64,000 nucleotides of DNA, taken from Sindora glabra. Lineage: Eukaryota > Streptophyta > Magnoliopsida > Fabales > Fabaceae. The position numbers and the translations under genes are program-made. The stretch spans positions 73,185,283 through 73,249,282 of the forward strand of contig CM035235.1 of NCBI GenBank assembly GCA_020226215.1, read 5' to 3'. How positions within the stretch are numbered: the stretch's first letter is position 1; each line of letters opens with the position of its first letter. The notes beneath the pieces are model-generated. The model was given only the letters and a program-made list of their open reading frames with translations, was not told the DNA's origin and ran no database searches. Positions 1 to 11,999 of the stretch are shown one piece after another.

Positions 1-3000
1 ATGCAAAAAGGCATTCTTTAAAAAGAGAAGCTATATTATCTATTCTTCTATCACAAAAAATACAAACAAATAAAATGTTCATATCTCTAATAATTAGTAG
101 TTCCTGAGTGGGAAGTTTGCCCTAAACAATTAACTAGATAAAAAACTACATCTTTGGGTAGGTATTCACTTTCCATATCCAATTAAAAGCTTGGCTAGCA
201 TTTTGAAAAGATGGTTTTTTTACAAATAGATATGTACTCTTAACAATACAAAGACCGGACTTTGATAAACCCCAAACTATCTTTAACATATTAGAAACAT
301 AAAAAAGAGTTCCAAAAATTGTAGCTTTCAAGGCAAATGGTAATTCCATAGTCAAATTCTGGAGATCCAAAAATCCATTACTAATGAAATCTTTAACATA
401 TTTATATTTAGAAGAGTTGGGGAAAGGGCTAGCAATTAAATTTCTTAAATTTCCTTTATTAAGCCACTTATTAGACCAAAATTTGGTTTTCTCACCATTC
501 CTTATGATCCATTTAAGCCTATGAAATAATGTCTCCTTAGTAGATTTTAATACCTTCCAATTATGAGAACTATTCCTATTAGATGATTAGTTGCCCTTGT
601 AAATTAACTGTTGAATATCTAGTTCTAAGAACTTGAACCTATAATTGGTTATCATTTTGAATGAAGGACCAAGCTAATTTAGTTAAGTAGGTCAAATTCA
701 TTATGGAAGGATCTTTTATACCTAGGCCTCCAGCAAATTTTAACAAAGTAACATTATTCTAATCGACTAATGACAACTTTCTTAACTCATGATAGCTTCC
801 CCACAAAAAATTCCTAATGACTCTAGCTAATTGAGAGTGGATTGAAATAATTTTTTTTATACAACTCATGTAATAGATAGGAAGAATTAATAGGGTAGAG
901 TTGATAAGAATAATCCTTCCAACAGTAGATAAATATTTTGATTTTCAACAATCAATCCTTTCTCCAAGTCTATTCACTAGAAAAGAAAAATCTGAAGCCT
1001 TGTAGATCCCTTTAATTTCTATACCTAAATATTTTCCTAAGCTACCTTAATGGTAAATTCCCAAAACTTGACTTAAATGATCTCTCAGGGACAAATTAGT
1101 ATTCTTAGAGAAATAAACTTTGGATTTAATTCTATCAACTCTTAGTTCAGAGACTGAGGTAAAATCTTGTAAGACATGATTAATAGTTTGACAGTTCTTA
1201 AGATCTACTTGAGCACAAAGAAAAACATCATCAATATAAAATAGATGAGAAAATCTAATACCATGTTTACTTGATTTAATTGGAGTCCATAGCTTTTGGT
1301 GATAGAGTTTGTTCAATTAACACATGAAAGTATTCCATGTAAAGGATAAAAAGGTAGGGGGACAAGGGATTACCTTGTCTAAGATCCCTGTAAGGAAACA
1401 TGGGAATTAATTTTCCACCACTAAACAAAATTTGATATGATACACCACACACAAAATTCACAATTAGTTTAATAAGGTTATTAGCGAATTGGAAATAGAT
1501 CAAAACCTCCTTAATAAAACTTCACTCTAAGGAATCATAAGTTTTTTCCATATCTAACTTCAAAATCATATGCCTATACCTAGCTTTAGATCTATCAATA
1601 GTATAGATCAGTTCTCTTAAAATAAGAATATTATCAGCAGGTTTTCGAGAGGCTACAAAAGCTAACTAAAAAGGGGAGACCAAAAGATAAAGAAAAGGTT
1701 TGATTCTCTTAACAATAATTTTTAAGATAATTTTTAAAACTATATTGTAAAAACTTATCAATTTAAAACCATTAAGAGTTTCATATGAGTTACCTTTAGG
1801 AATTAAAACAATTAGAGTGGAATTAATCCACTCAAGCACATGAAAAGATGAGAACACTTGTTGAATACAATCTATTAGGAAAAATTTGATAGAAGGCTAA
1901 AATATTTGAAAAAATTTAGGGTGAAAACCATTAGGGCCAAGGGTTTTATTAGCCTTCTAATTTTTTAGGATAGACCCAAATTCCTTTTCATTTGGGATCA
2001 AAATTAAAGACTTTGAATAAGGAAGATCCACACTCTTTGTCCAATTAAAAGGCTTATGACCAAAAAGACTAGACTAACTATGAGAAGTTTGAAATCTATT
2101 ATAAAAAGTGTTAAAGATGTAATGTTGTATTTCAATAGGATTATACATCTAATTACCCACTTCATTTTTTAAAGCTTTAATCCTATTTTTTCTTTGTTTT
2201 ATGATGGTGGATAGATGATAGGTATGTGTGTTCCTATCTCTATTAGCTATCCAATCTATTTTAGACTTCAAAACCCATAATTGTTCTTCTTGCCTAAGAA
2301 TATTCAAAAGATCATTTTGGAGAGATTTATTTAGTCTTTGTAAGGCTTCTGATTTGTAAAGAGGTAAAATATTTTGCACACCTTTAAGCTTAGCCAAAAA
2401 TCTTTTTTTTAGCAAAAATATGAATATTCCACATTTGATATAAATGGTAAAACTATTAATAACATGAAAAAGGGATAGATTCCTAAACCAACAATTTGAG
2501 ACTTCTGAGAAAAGTCTAAGTGAGTTAACCAACAAGTTTAAAAAAAAGTTTATTTAAATTGGTGTGCAGGGCGCAATTTAGCTTTACTAAAATAAGGTAA
2601 TGGTCAAAGAGAATGCGGGGCAAATGAAACACCTTAGCTTCAGGATATTGCAATTTCTAGGCATCATTACAAAAAATGCAATCAAGTTTTTCCATAATTA
2701 AATGTTTTCTTTTCCTAAAGTTAGTCTAGGTGAAAGTAAGCCTCAAATCCTATATCAATTAAATTGCAATAATTCATATAAACATTAAATAAGTTAATTC
2801 TATGTAAATTAATAAGAGCTCCCTCCAATTTTTTAAATTGAGAGGAGACTTCACTAAAATCTCCTAATATGAGTCATGGCAATGAATGATTAATCGCTAT
2901 TACTCTAAGATTACTCCATAAATTTTTTTGATTATTTAATTTGGGGCTAGCATAAACACAATTTATAAGCTAGCGAGGTGAATTATGGGTTACCTTGACA

Positions 3001-4038
3001 ATTTCATGAATATCCTATTTCAAATTATTGACTATATCAACTTGAATGTCTCCTAGTTAATAGGGCAAAGAAGCTGCTAGTTCCTTAACCCTTTCACCAT
3101 CTAGACAAGTCTCAGTTAGAGTAAGAAGCTTGATGTTTTCACGATCTAATAGTTCAGCAAGCAGATTTTGAAATCTAGATATTGAACTCCTCATCATTTC
3201 AAACCAAGATGCTAAAGTTAGATGTTGCTATTATTGCTTGTGAGTTAGTAGAAAAAATACGAGTAGAGTGGCGAGGTAAACCCTCAAGTTGAAGGGTTAC
3301 TTGAACTAATATTCTCTTGAATAGTTCCTAGTCTTGCATGATAGAGTTGATCACTTTAATCTGACATTGGGGTATTTGATTGTCGATTACAATGAATTGA
3401 AGCTCCATCTTCCCTCCCCTGTAGGTTAGAGTGATGTTATTCAAACCCAATACTACTCACTTCATTTGCATAAAATCTTGCTAGGTTTGCTGACCTGCTG
3501 CATGAAATAGATTGAAGGGGAATTGAAGTAAGGGTGGTTCGTTAGGCTTGGGTATCATTTGATTTTTGGCCAACTTTGATTTGGACCATACAATAGCTTT
3601 GACCAACTTGATCCCTTTCCAATGCTACCCAAACAGTTCAAATCTAATTCCCCCTGAGGAAGAGATAGCCAGCAAGTTGATACCCCCCACAATAATTCAT
3701 ATGGATGACACTCCCAACTAGAGAGCCCTGGGAATTCTATACAAGTTAATGTTTAAATATTCTCATGCCAATATTTAAACATTAACTTGTACATTTAAAT
3801 AAACGTGAATAAGTAGCAATTGGGTTCAATCGTAATAGTGTCCACAGTAGCATATTTAATGATTTCATGAACTCAAATGAGTGTAAGTGGAAATTGCACG
3901 TATTAGGTCAACAACGAAAGTAAGTTCTAATAAAATTGAGCAAAATGAAATCCGCTTTACTTGTTGGAGAACAGAGGTAAGTATTGCTGGGGAGAATTTC
4001 AACTCCATTTGCATTATTGCTCGCACGGAACATGCATA
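1..4038 (-). mobile_element. Degenerate plant LINE (L1-type), minus strand, 3' end beyond the window edge
   Basis: Minus-strand conceptual translation gives, in order: an endonuclease-like stretch near 3190-2560 (including an 'LTLTETCL' block and 'LILGDFSEV'), a linker (2535-2149), reverse transcriptase near 1860-1040 (block 'STLIVLIPKGNSYETL', block 'LRQGNPLSPYLFILYME', catalytic-type 'FYIDD'), then the post-RT zinc-knuckle region with 'WIWKVNTYPK' near 150. These are hallmarks of plant LINE ORF2. Stops and frameshifts break every domain, so it is dead. The segment 3190-4038 probably holds ORF1 or 5' sequence but I cannot assign it. The right limit is set where germin-type 3' flank begins at 4039; the RNase H end and poly(A) would lie left of position 1. 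Confidence 0.85.
3741..3790. repeat. Perfect 21-bp inverted repeat with 8-nt loop
   Basis: Arms 3741-3761 and 3770-3790 are exact reverse complements (ACAAGTTAATG... / ...CATTAACTTGT) around an 8-nt spacer. It would form a strong hairpin in RNA or cruciform in DNA. It lies in the presumed 5' part of the LINE. Confidence 0.85.
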
Positions 4039-4430
4039 GCGCTTGGTTATGAAATTACGTACGATGAATTGATTCATAAATCTATTTGTTGAAAAAGTAT
4101 TGAACTACTTGAACTAACATTTAATGTATAAAAGGCAGTAGTAACTTGAGTAAGAATACATTCCAGTGATTTAGAAAGGTTCGACTTTAAATAGCCGACA
4201 ACTTAAAATACCCTTTTATTTTTTAACCTTCACTTAGTTCAGACAGGTCTCTCTCTATATATGGCTAAAAAGGCAAAGCGTACGTTAATATAAAATTGAT
4301 TTGGAAATTTTAAAGTGCAGAGATGTAATTTAAAACCAGGTTAAATTACAATAAACAAAAAATGCAGTTTATTTATTTGTTGTCTACTTCATTATAGTTT
4401 GAAGTGTAAAAATTGATTCATCTCTGATTT
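4039..4430 (+). pseudogene. Orphan 3' flank of a germin-like gene (no coding sequence beside it)
   Basis: From 'GCTTGGTTATGAAATTA' at 4039 onward the sequence matches, with scattered changes, the region just downstream of GLP copy A (from about 10868) and in part that of copy C (from about 24956). Shared landmarks are the 'ACATTCCAGTGATTT' block, the 'AACTTAAAATAC' block and the 'AGAGATGTAATTTAA' block. No germin exon precedes it; the LINE begins instead. I infer a fifth germin unit split by the LINE, with its exons to the left of this window. Confidence 0.65.
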
Positions 4431-4629
4431 CCTCCTTTATATCATGGTGAAAATTTGTCCTTCAAGAATCAATACGTCGTGTACCTCACTATTCTTCTGT
4501 CAAAAATTTTTTTTTTTTATGAGTTTTTCCATGTGATGTCATTTAGTCCTCCAAATTAAGGAGCTGAAATTGGGTGAATGAGAGGTTTAATGGCATATTT
4601 TTAAAATCTCGGCTTTGACTCATATCTTC

Positions 4630-5375
4630 ATATTCTTCCAGTATGTTTGATTGGATAGAATAGGAATGAAAATAGATATCCTCACTTTATGGATATTCTC
4701 ACAGTACATTTTATTGGATAGAATAGAAATGAAAATAGAAAAAGAAATGAGAATAGAATATAATAAAATAACCATTTCATAATTATATTTAGTTTGGTAT
4801 GGAATGGAATATATTTTATTCCATTTTATTTTTATGTTTGATATAACAAAACATAGAATGCCATCAATAGGTAGTTAAAGATAATAATATTCTTATTACA
4901 AAAGATAATAAATGTTTTATTATATAATTTAATATTATTAAAATATATGATATAATTAATGACAACAATTGTCAATTTAAATTTTATCATTAAAATTATA
5001 ATTAAACAAAAAAATTTCTATAATAAAAACAAAAAATTTCTAATTTGTTAAAATTTTATATTAAATATTTTTGTAAAGAATACAAAAATATCATATTTTA
5101 AATTTTATTATTAAAATATAATTATTAAAATATTTTAATAGAAAATATTTAAAAATTAATATTTTTATCCTATATTAACAAATAGTAAAGTTGAAATATA
5201 TAAAAAATGTAAGAGATATGAATATAAAAAAGTCAATTCGCATTTTATTATTTAATGGAATGATTACTTCTTAGGAAATGGACATTCTTATTTCATAGTA
5301 TATACTCATAGTATATACCAAAAAATCTTTTGATCATTTCCATTCAACTAAACACATTCTTATAGTTTAGTCATG
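4630..5375. mobile_element. MITE-like AT-rich element with 'TGTTTGATTGGATAG'-type ends
   Basis: The left end reads TATGTTTGATTGGATAGAAT and the right end (reverse complement) GAATGTGTTTAGTTGAATGG, an imperfect terminal inverted repeat. The interior is very AT-rich with no coding. It interrupts a block that is also found at 13950-14160 and 16528-16760. A target duplication was not resolved. Confidence 0.5.
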
Positions 5376-5600
5376 GAGTCAACCTCACTGCAACATGACT
5401 GACTTAATTTTATGATTTTAATTGAAAAAGAATAAAGACCTTATGATAGAAATGTGTAATTCTTTTGAAGAAAAAGTTACTCAAATATATATTAATGAAG
5501 CAAGCTAGAAATAGATCAATTTATCAAATTCAAAAAATATAAATCATTGGTGAAAACTTAAATATTATCGTACCTAGTTAAACCATATTTTCTTTTTCAT
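5376..5600 (+). repeat. Germin-unit duplicated block (distal upstream), copy A
   Basis: This stretch, from 'TAGTCATGGAGTC' through 'AGCAAGCTAGAAATA..ATCAATTTATCAA' to 'GTACC..GTTAAACC', aligns with 16528-16755 upstream of GLP copy B. It is a duplicated non-coding part of the germin array and ends abruptly near 5600, where unrelated repeat DNA starts. Confidence 0.65.
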
Positions 5601-5739
5601 TGCTATAGAATCGTTGATGGACATTAATTATTTAAAATCTTACATGTTAGTTTTTAGCTGACATTTTATTTAACTTTATTGTATATTAGGTTTGATATCA
5701 ATTATATAATTAATTTGGAAAAAAGGTTATAATATTGGT

Positions 5740-6560
5740 TTTTTTGCTAAAACAAATAATATACTTTCTTTTAAAAATAGTTTTATTTTTTATATTTTAT
5801 GTTGACTTTTTACTAAATATTGACATGAAATATTTATAGAATATATTTTTTGACATTAGTTTTTGGCTTACTCAGAAGAATATTTATAGTAAAAATTGAA
5901 TAAGCCTAGTATTCCACTAAAAATGTTTAGTTTGAGTTAAAACAAATAATGTCAATTTTTTTCTAAGATAAATAACATATTTTTTAGAAATATTTTTATT
6001 TCTTATATTTTATGTTGACTTTTTACTCAACACTAACATGAAATATTTATACAATATGTTTTTTGACATCGATTTTTGGCTTACTTAGAAGACTATTTAT
6101 AATAAAAACTGAATAAACCTAATATTCTACTAAAAATGTTTGTTTTGAGTTAAAACAAATAATTTCAATTTTTTTGATTAAATAAATAATGTATTTTTCT
6201 AAAAATATTTTAATTTTTATATATTATGTTGACTTTTTACAAAATATTGACATGAAATAATTATAGAATATATTTTTTGATGTTGCTTTTTGGCTTACTT
6301 AGAAGAATATTTATAATAAAAATTGAATAAACTTAATATTCCACTAAAAATGTTTATTTTGAGTTAAAATAAATAATGTATTTTTTAAATATTTTTATTT
6401 TTTATATTTTATGTTGACTTTTTACTAAATATTGACTTGAAATATTTATAAAATATGTTTTCTGATGTTGATTTTAGCTTACCTAGAAAAATATTTATAA
6501 AAAATTGAATAAAACTAGTACTCTACTAAAATGTTTATTTTAAGTTAAAAATTTTGAAAG
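5740..6560 (+). repeat. Tandem array, four units of about 213 bp
   Basis: The block 'TTATGTTGACTTTTTAC' recurs with its T run at 5801, 6014, 6228 and 6413 (spacings 213, 214, 185). Each is followed by 'TGACATGAAAT..TTATA', 'TTTTTGGCTTAC' and 'AAAAATGTTT.TTTGAGTTAAAA' variants. The last unit is shortened. The units are diverged and non-coding. Confidence 0.85.
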
Positions 6561-7863
6561 ACCAAAACTTTAAGCTCGATTAGTTATTTGGAGTGAATTT
6601 TATATTGATTTTATATAATTTTCTAAGATTAATCTATTCATAAAACAATGAAGCCCTCTTGAAATTGTGAAAATAATCATTTTTATGAACATTTTTTTTC
6701 ACTTTTTCTCAAATTTTCATCATTATGCAACTAATTTTGCACCCCCTTAAAATAAATAGATAATAAGTATATAAAACTTAGATATAGTCTCAGAAGTTAT
6801 ATAAAAGAGATATAAATAAAAAATTCTTAAAAAATATACACAAAAAATTAGAGAAATGGAAGAAGTAAAGATATGAGAAATAAAAGTAAGAAAAGCCTTT
6901 AGGGTGACTTCAAACTTTGCTGCAATATTTTATTAAACCCGTAACAAATATTTAAAACTTAGATACAACATCAGAAGTTATAAAAATGAAACAAAACAAA
7001 AATTCTTTAAAAAATCTATGTAAAAAATTGAAAAAATAGAAGAGGTAATGATTTGAAAATAAAAGTAAAAAAGATATATTTTATGCTTTGAATAGAATAT
7101 GGTATATGCTTAATGCTTAATATTAGTTGCAAGAATATTGATAACTTATTGGATGTGCTAGAGGACAAAGTGATATTTAAGATTTTGTAAAGGGAGTTAA
7201 ACGGAGATAAAGATGGAGTTTGGGTAGAAAGAGAGGGAGAGTGATAATAAGAAAAAATATATATTGACCTTTATTTATAGTGCAAAAATATTACTGCTTT
7301 CATGGCTTTAAACATTGTTTTTTTAGGAACATAATCAATGTCTAAAGTCTAGTGAAAAAAAAGCATGCCCGTTATTAATATAAAACCAACATCCTATGTA
7401 TCATCATTTTCTATGTAGTTGGAAATTGTCATATCAGTAGTTGTCAACTAAGTATAAAATTGATGTGTTTACTCTTTACATTTTCCAACCAATTATTTGA
7501 AATACTTTTAAACGATAGTTATATACAAAATTGATGTCTTAAGTTTTCATAATTTTCTAGTAATCTCACAAATGTCATCACTTGAGACATTAATTTATTT
7601 CAAAATTGATATATTAAAGTTTCACATTTTTTTACTAGATTTTTGCGACATCTTTAGATATTGATTAATTTTAAAACTAACATCTTATGTTTTTTTGTTT
7701 GCTTTCCTATCAAGATTTAAATGTCATATATTTTAATGTCGGTTAAGTAAAAAAATTAATGTTTTAAGTTTCTCAACAATTTCAAATATATTATCACATC
7801 CAAAATAAATCTTGATTAATTGTAAAAGCAATATCTTAAATTTTATTTTTTTAATAACCTTTC

Positions 7864-8205
7864 GTGGCGTTTAGTTCGCGGGATTTTACATTCCCAAGAA
7901 AGTGTATATTCCTGGGAATGTGATTCCTGAAAATTTAATTAACAGAAATGTAATATTTCTATATTTAGTTCACTATAAATTTTCTTTGGAATGTTTTAAT
8001 ATTATATTCCCATTCTATGAGAATTTGAGATACCTACCTCTCCCCATGGGAATATTTTGGGGGAATGTTGGGTTAAAAAGATTCCTGGGAATGTAACATT
8101 CCCGGACATTTTTTTTTTTTCAAAACTTGAACCAAACATGGAAATGTGATATTCCCTTAAAATATTCTCCGGAATGTTAAAAACATTATGTGAACTAAAC
8201 GCCAC
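7864..8205. mobile_element. MITE, 342 bp, terminal inverted repeat GTGGCGTTTAGTTC
   Basis: The left end GTGGCGTTTAGTTC (7864-7877) is the exact complement of the right end GAACTAAACGCCAC (8192-8205). The interior carries many 'GGAATGT/ACATTCC' words in both orientations, so it could fold back extensively. No coding. It sits inside the larger 5601-8485 insertion. A clear target duplication is not visible. A longer relative lies at 30689-31813. Confidence 0.8.
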
Positions 8206-8485
8206 CTAAATATCATATCTTTTAATATCAATTAAGGAAAAAAATCAATATAGTAAATTTCTTATTTTCTTAATACCTAACACTATGATGTCGGTTAAGT
8301 AAAAAATTAATGTTTTAAATTTTTTAATAATTTTAAAAATATTATTATATCTAATAAATGTTGACTATATTTCTAACCTATCATTTAATTTTTTTAAATA
8401 ATTTAAAAAATGATACTGTATCAAAATAGATATTAATATTAACTTTGAAGGATGTCTATCAATTGATGTATATTTACAACTTTGT

Positions 8486-8830
8486 GATAATGTTTCCATA
8501 TAATAAACAATAGGGTAATTTAATCAGTTTTAAAACATACCGGAGGGAGAAGGGGTGGTCTCCAGGTACGACTTTTTATTAGTCATGTAATCCACATGAA
8601 TGCAGACACTAGCTCCAATCCATAATCCATAATAGATGCATCTGCCATCCAATTCAAATCCCAACTGCACTTGTTTTATTTTTCATTCTTATTTCTTATT
8701 CCCTCTCTTTGCCAAATGAAAAGTTGAACAATTCAAACTAATTAATAAAAGAAGATGGAAAGTGAAATTCTAACGCGCTATCAGGAAAGAGATTAACTTA
8801 AGGGCGCCTAAGAGATTCTATTTTTTTTAA
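8486..8830 (+). repeat. Germin-unit conserved distal module, copy A
   Basis: Blocks 'AATAAACAATAGGGT', 'ATGCAGACACTAGCTCC', 'TTTATTTTTCATTCTTATT' and 'TAATTAATAAAAGAAGATGG' recur in the same order at about 16760-17050, 22270-22560 and 32280-32600, upstream of the other three GLP genes. This defines the duplicated unit. A regulatory role is possible but not shown. Confidence 0.75.
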
Positions 8831-9034
8831 GGGATCCTTTTAACTTTGTGAATATCTCTCTTGTTCTAATAGAGTGAAAAACTTCGCATACTCGTAATAT
8901 ATATTGAAAACTTCCAAATAGAGTATACAAACTGTCATTTAAAACGTGCATGTCGACATGATTTAGATAAGTTATACTATAAATGATAAATCATATTGTG
9001 CTTTGTGCAGTTGGATAATAATGTGAAATAAAGT

Positions 9035-9221
9035 AGAGCTAATATATTATAATTGTAAGAAGATTCCTACTTATTGGCAAATAAGCCAATGGTTTTGGCC
9101 GGCTATATATATTCCCTGTAGAACCAAATGTCAGCAAGAGGAAGCCACATAAGTTATTCATAGGAGATTTAAAATATAACCATTTCAGTGTTTAATTAGG
9201 ACGGCAGATTCCATATAAATA
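9035..9221 (+). promoter_or_regulatory. GLP-A proximal promoter: CCAAT/GGCCGGC block and TATA box
   Basis: The block 'GAAGATTCCT...GCCAATGG..TTGGCCGGC' (about 9058-9103) and 'GACGGCAGATTCC..' region are shared with the other copies. A TATA box TATAAATA is at 9214-9221, placing the start of transcription at about 9245-9255 and the ATG at 9327. Confidence 0.75.
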
Positions 9222-9326
9222 GGGTTAATGCCATGCAATTCACCATATCTATCACCGATCACACAACTACTTCATACATACAGAAATAGAAATCTCTTTT
9301 GCTTTTTAATCATATCTTTCATAAAA

Positions 9327-10800
9327 ATGGCGAATCCTTTGTTGCTGTTTGGGCAGTTGGTGCTCTCATTTTCAGTTGCTATGGCAGCTGATCCCAGTGC
9401 TCTTCAGGATTTCTGCGTGGCAGACTCCAATGCTAAAGGTATAAGCACGTGTAGATCACATATAAGTTGACTTATGATCACTGCTTTGTCATTGTTTCTT
9501 TTGCCCAAAAACATTCGTTTGCGTGCTAATTAAGAAAAATAGTTCTGCTCTCTATTCTGTTGAAGATGTGACCCTCGTTGGAAAATGTAGGGTGTGTTTG
9601 AATTTGTTTTTATTTTAGTGTTTTTGAAAACTATTTTCAAAAACTATTTTTAAAAGTTATTTTTTTTGTTTTTAAAAACTGTTTTTGAATTAAAGAAAAA
9701 CTAAGATTAGAGAGTGATTAATATTACAAATAAAATTTTTTTTCATTTAATTATAAAATTGAAATTCAGAATAAAAAATAAGTTTAAAAATAATTAAAAA
9801 TTATTTTTATTTTTTTGTTTTTAAGTTATATATTTAGAAAATAATTTTTAAAAACAGATTCTAAAAATAATTTGCCAAACAGGTTTTTCTATTTTTAAAA
9901 ATAAAAAAAATAAAAAACTGTAATAGAAAACAAACAGACCCGTATTCACTCTAAAATAGTAGATTTTAAATCAAATTAATACTTAAAATTGATTGATCAT
10001 CCTAAATTTTGAAAGAATCATCCTTAGTCCAAAAATCTTTTTATTGAGGCATCCACTGTCACAAGCACCTAAATAGAAAAAGAGGAATGACAGAAAGAGT
10101 ATTTATTCAACATTACCATTGATAACTCATATTACATTTAATATTTATGTAATTGCAAAAGGAAAAAAAAAAATCAGATAATTGCTTCATGATATCTCTT
10201 ACACTCTTTGCCTTTTTTTCTTCTCCTGCCCAACATAACACTACGCTGTTTATGTGAACGGCAGTGTTAGTGAACAGCTTGGGATGCAAGGACCCTAAAC
10301 TTGTCAATGCAAGTGACTTCTTTTTCAGTGGACTTCACATAGCAGGCAACACATCAAATGCAGCTGGTTCCAAAGTAACACCAGTTTTTGCAACTCAGGT
10401 GCCAGGATTAAACACACTTGGCATCTCCATGGCTCGCATTGACTACGCCCCGGCAGGCCTCAACCCTCCTCACACTCACCCTCGAGCCACTGAGATCCTA
10501 ACCGTAATTAAAGGAAGCCTGGAAGTTGGATTCATCACTTCCAACCCCGACAACGGTCTCATTTCGACAGTGCTGCAAAAGGGTGATGTGTTTGTGTTTC
10601 CGGTTGGATTGGTTCATTTTCAGAGAAATGTTGGTTATGGCAGTGCTGTTGCTATTGCTGCTCTTAGCAGTCAGAATCCAGGAGTTATAACTATTGCTAA
10701 TGCTGTTTTTGGATCTAAACTAGCAATTTCGCCTGATTTTCTTGCTAAGGCTTTCCAGGTGGACAAGAAAGTTGTTTATGACCTGCAGACCAAATTCTAG
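9327..10800 (+). CDS. GLP: Germin-like protein (GLP copy A), secreted cupin
   Basis: Two exons, 9327-9438 and 10265-10800, joined with GT (9439) and AG (10263-10264), encode 215 residues. A signal peptide covers residues 1-20 or so (cleavage before ADPS). The mature cupin has Cys30 and Cys45 (conserved germin disulfide), germin box 1 with metal ligands His107, His109 and Glu114, and box 2 'GDVFVFPVGLVHFQRN' with His155. Asn52 (NAS) and Asn66 (NTS) are glycosylation sequons. Family members are apoplastic Mn-binding homo-oligomers; some have superoxide dismutase or oxalate oxidase activity, which cannot be told from sequence here. An ATG at 9228 is in frame but lies 7 nt after the TATA box, so it should not be transcribed. 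The residue before Gly121 is Lys where copies B-D have Glu. Confidence 0.93.
9590..9941. mobile_element. MITE-like insertion in GLP-A intron
   Basis: The ends GGGTGTGTTTG and CAAACAGACCC are near-perfect inverted repeats about 350 bp apart, with an AT-rich interior made of A and T runs. Subtracting it brings the GLP-A intron (826 bp) to about 474 bp, close to the 495, 426 and 454 bp introns of copies B-D. hAT-type ends are plausible, but no target duplication was found. Confidence 0.7.
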
Positions 10801-11240
10801 ACAACCAAATGAAAAGCTACTGGCCGTTGAGATGTACTAATAATACGTATTTGTCATATATATGCCTCTGGTTATGAAATTACATACAATTAATTGATTC
10901 ATGAATCGAATTGTATATTTAGATTGCTAAAAATGTATTTAGGTACTGTAATTTACGTATGAAAGCCAGTTGTAGCTTGTATAAATAAATATTACATTCC
11001 AGTGATTTCAAAGGTTTGACTTTAAATAACTGCCAACTTAAAATACATTTTTTTTCCACTCAGTTCAAGCCAGCCGCTAAATATGGCTAAAAGCAAAGAG
11101 TATGTAAATCTAACATTGATTCGAAAGTTTTAAAATCTAGAGATGTAATTTAATAAAAATTATGTTAAATTACAACAAGAAACAAAAAACAATTTACTTG
11201 TTTGTTACCTACATATAGTTAAAGTATTGAAATTAACAAC
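10801..11240 (+). repeat. GLP-A 3' flank (duplicated unit)
   Basis: Contains the 3' untranslated region and downstream sequence shared with 4039-4430 and with 24896-25130. No further gene. No clear single poly(A) signal could be chosen. Confidence 0.7.
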
Positions 11241-11319
11241 AAAAAATGAAGAAGAGAAAACCTAACTTAGTTTAACTTGGGTGCTCTCCGAAATCTTAAG
11301 GTGGGCTGTGTCCGAAGGG

Positions 11320-11610
11320 TATGAATATTCAAGAGAGAATTCAAAACTTACTTGATTAAAAATGATAAGTACAAAAAGTGATATTTCTAGGTATAAAGGG
11401 ATAATTGTAGAGACCATTCTAGACTATTCTTAATTAATCATTCTGACAAAGAGAAACTTTCAGAAGGACTTTTGGACTTGTTAACTTACGAATTATTGAT
11501 AGTGAATTTTGGACTTTACTTAAAAATTCAAGGGACATGATTTAGAAATCTCAAATTATTTATTATTTCAACAAGCTGATATTTAGAAATCTTCTAGATA
11601 ATAATAAAGT
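11320..11610 (-). mobile_element. LTR fragment, same family as 25133-25445
   Basis: Blocks such as 'GATAATTGTAGAG', 'TTAATTAATCATTC..ACAAAGA', 'GACTTGTTAACTTACGAATTATT' (in part) and 'TAGAAATCTCAAATTATTTATTAT' follow the same order as at 25150-25440. There this sequence adjoins an internal retroelement-like region read on the minus strand, so this is probably a solo or partial LTR. The stretch 11610-12000 beyond it is AT-rich with nothing recognised. Confidence 0.5.
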
Positions 11611-11999
11611 TGCACTAGAGTTATTCAAAAATATATCCAGGGGAATTAAAGATAAATTCTATGATATTTAAAGAATTTTTAAAATTTAGGATGATGTGAC
11701 AATTTCAAAAATGATTGAAATTATTTAATTATATTTATTAAAAAATAAATAATTATAATTAAATAATTTTATAACTTATTATATCATGTTAAATTTTAAA
11801 ACTTTAAGGGCTATAGCAAATCCCAATTGTTACCCGTCTAAGAAGTTTGTCAAACCATAGCAAGGAATATGTCATGTACGGAATTATGGACCTTGAACTA
11901 ACATTTTTTAAAGTTAAACATTTTTAAGGGGATCAAATGACTTAAAAAGGAAAATTCACAAAATTATATGATACTATTGTAGGGTTTTAAAAGTTTTCC

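Larger units (their letters stand above)
5601..8485. mobile_element. About 2.9-kb insertion of repeat DNA in the GLP-A upstream block
   Basis: In copy B the sequence runs continuously from the 'GTTAAACCCTATATTTTTTCCCAT' type junction into 'ACAATAAACAATAGGGTGATTT' (16735-16785; quoted in two parts). In copy A the two halves lie at about 5600 and 8485, so everything between is inserted. The insert is AT-rich, holds a four-copy tandem array (5740-6560), a two-copy repeat with a period of about 182 bp (6760-7080), further degenerate 'ATGTCGGTTAAGTAAAAAA' repeats (7730-8310) and a nested MITE (7864-8205). No coding was recognised, so the class is unknown; a non-autonomous DNA transposon rich in internal repeats is possible. 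Confidence 0.55.

Noticed and set aside
3865..4077. 70-residue minus-strand frame
   Set aside because: It crosses the border between LINE-side sequence and germin 3' flank, so it cannot be an ancestral gene.
5740..6560. CRISPR-like array
   Set aside because: This is eukaryotic nuclear DNA; the repeats are diverged 213-bp direct tandem units without short uniform repeats and unique spacers.
9228..9326. In-frame extension of GLP-A to an upstream ATG at 9228
   Set aside because: The ATG lies 7 bases after the TATA box, upstream of any sensible transcription start, and would put 33 residues before a good signal peptide.
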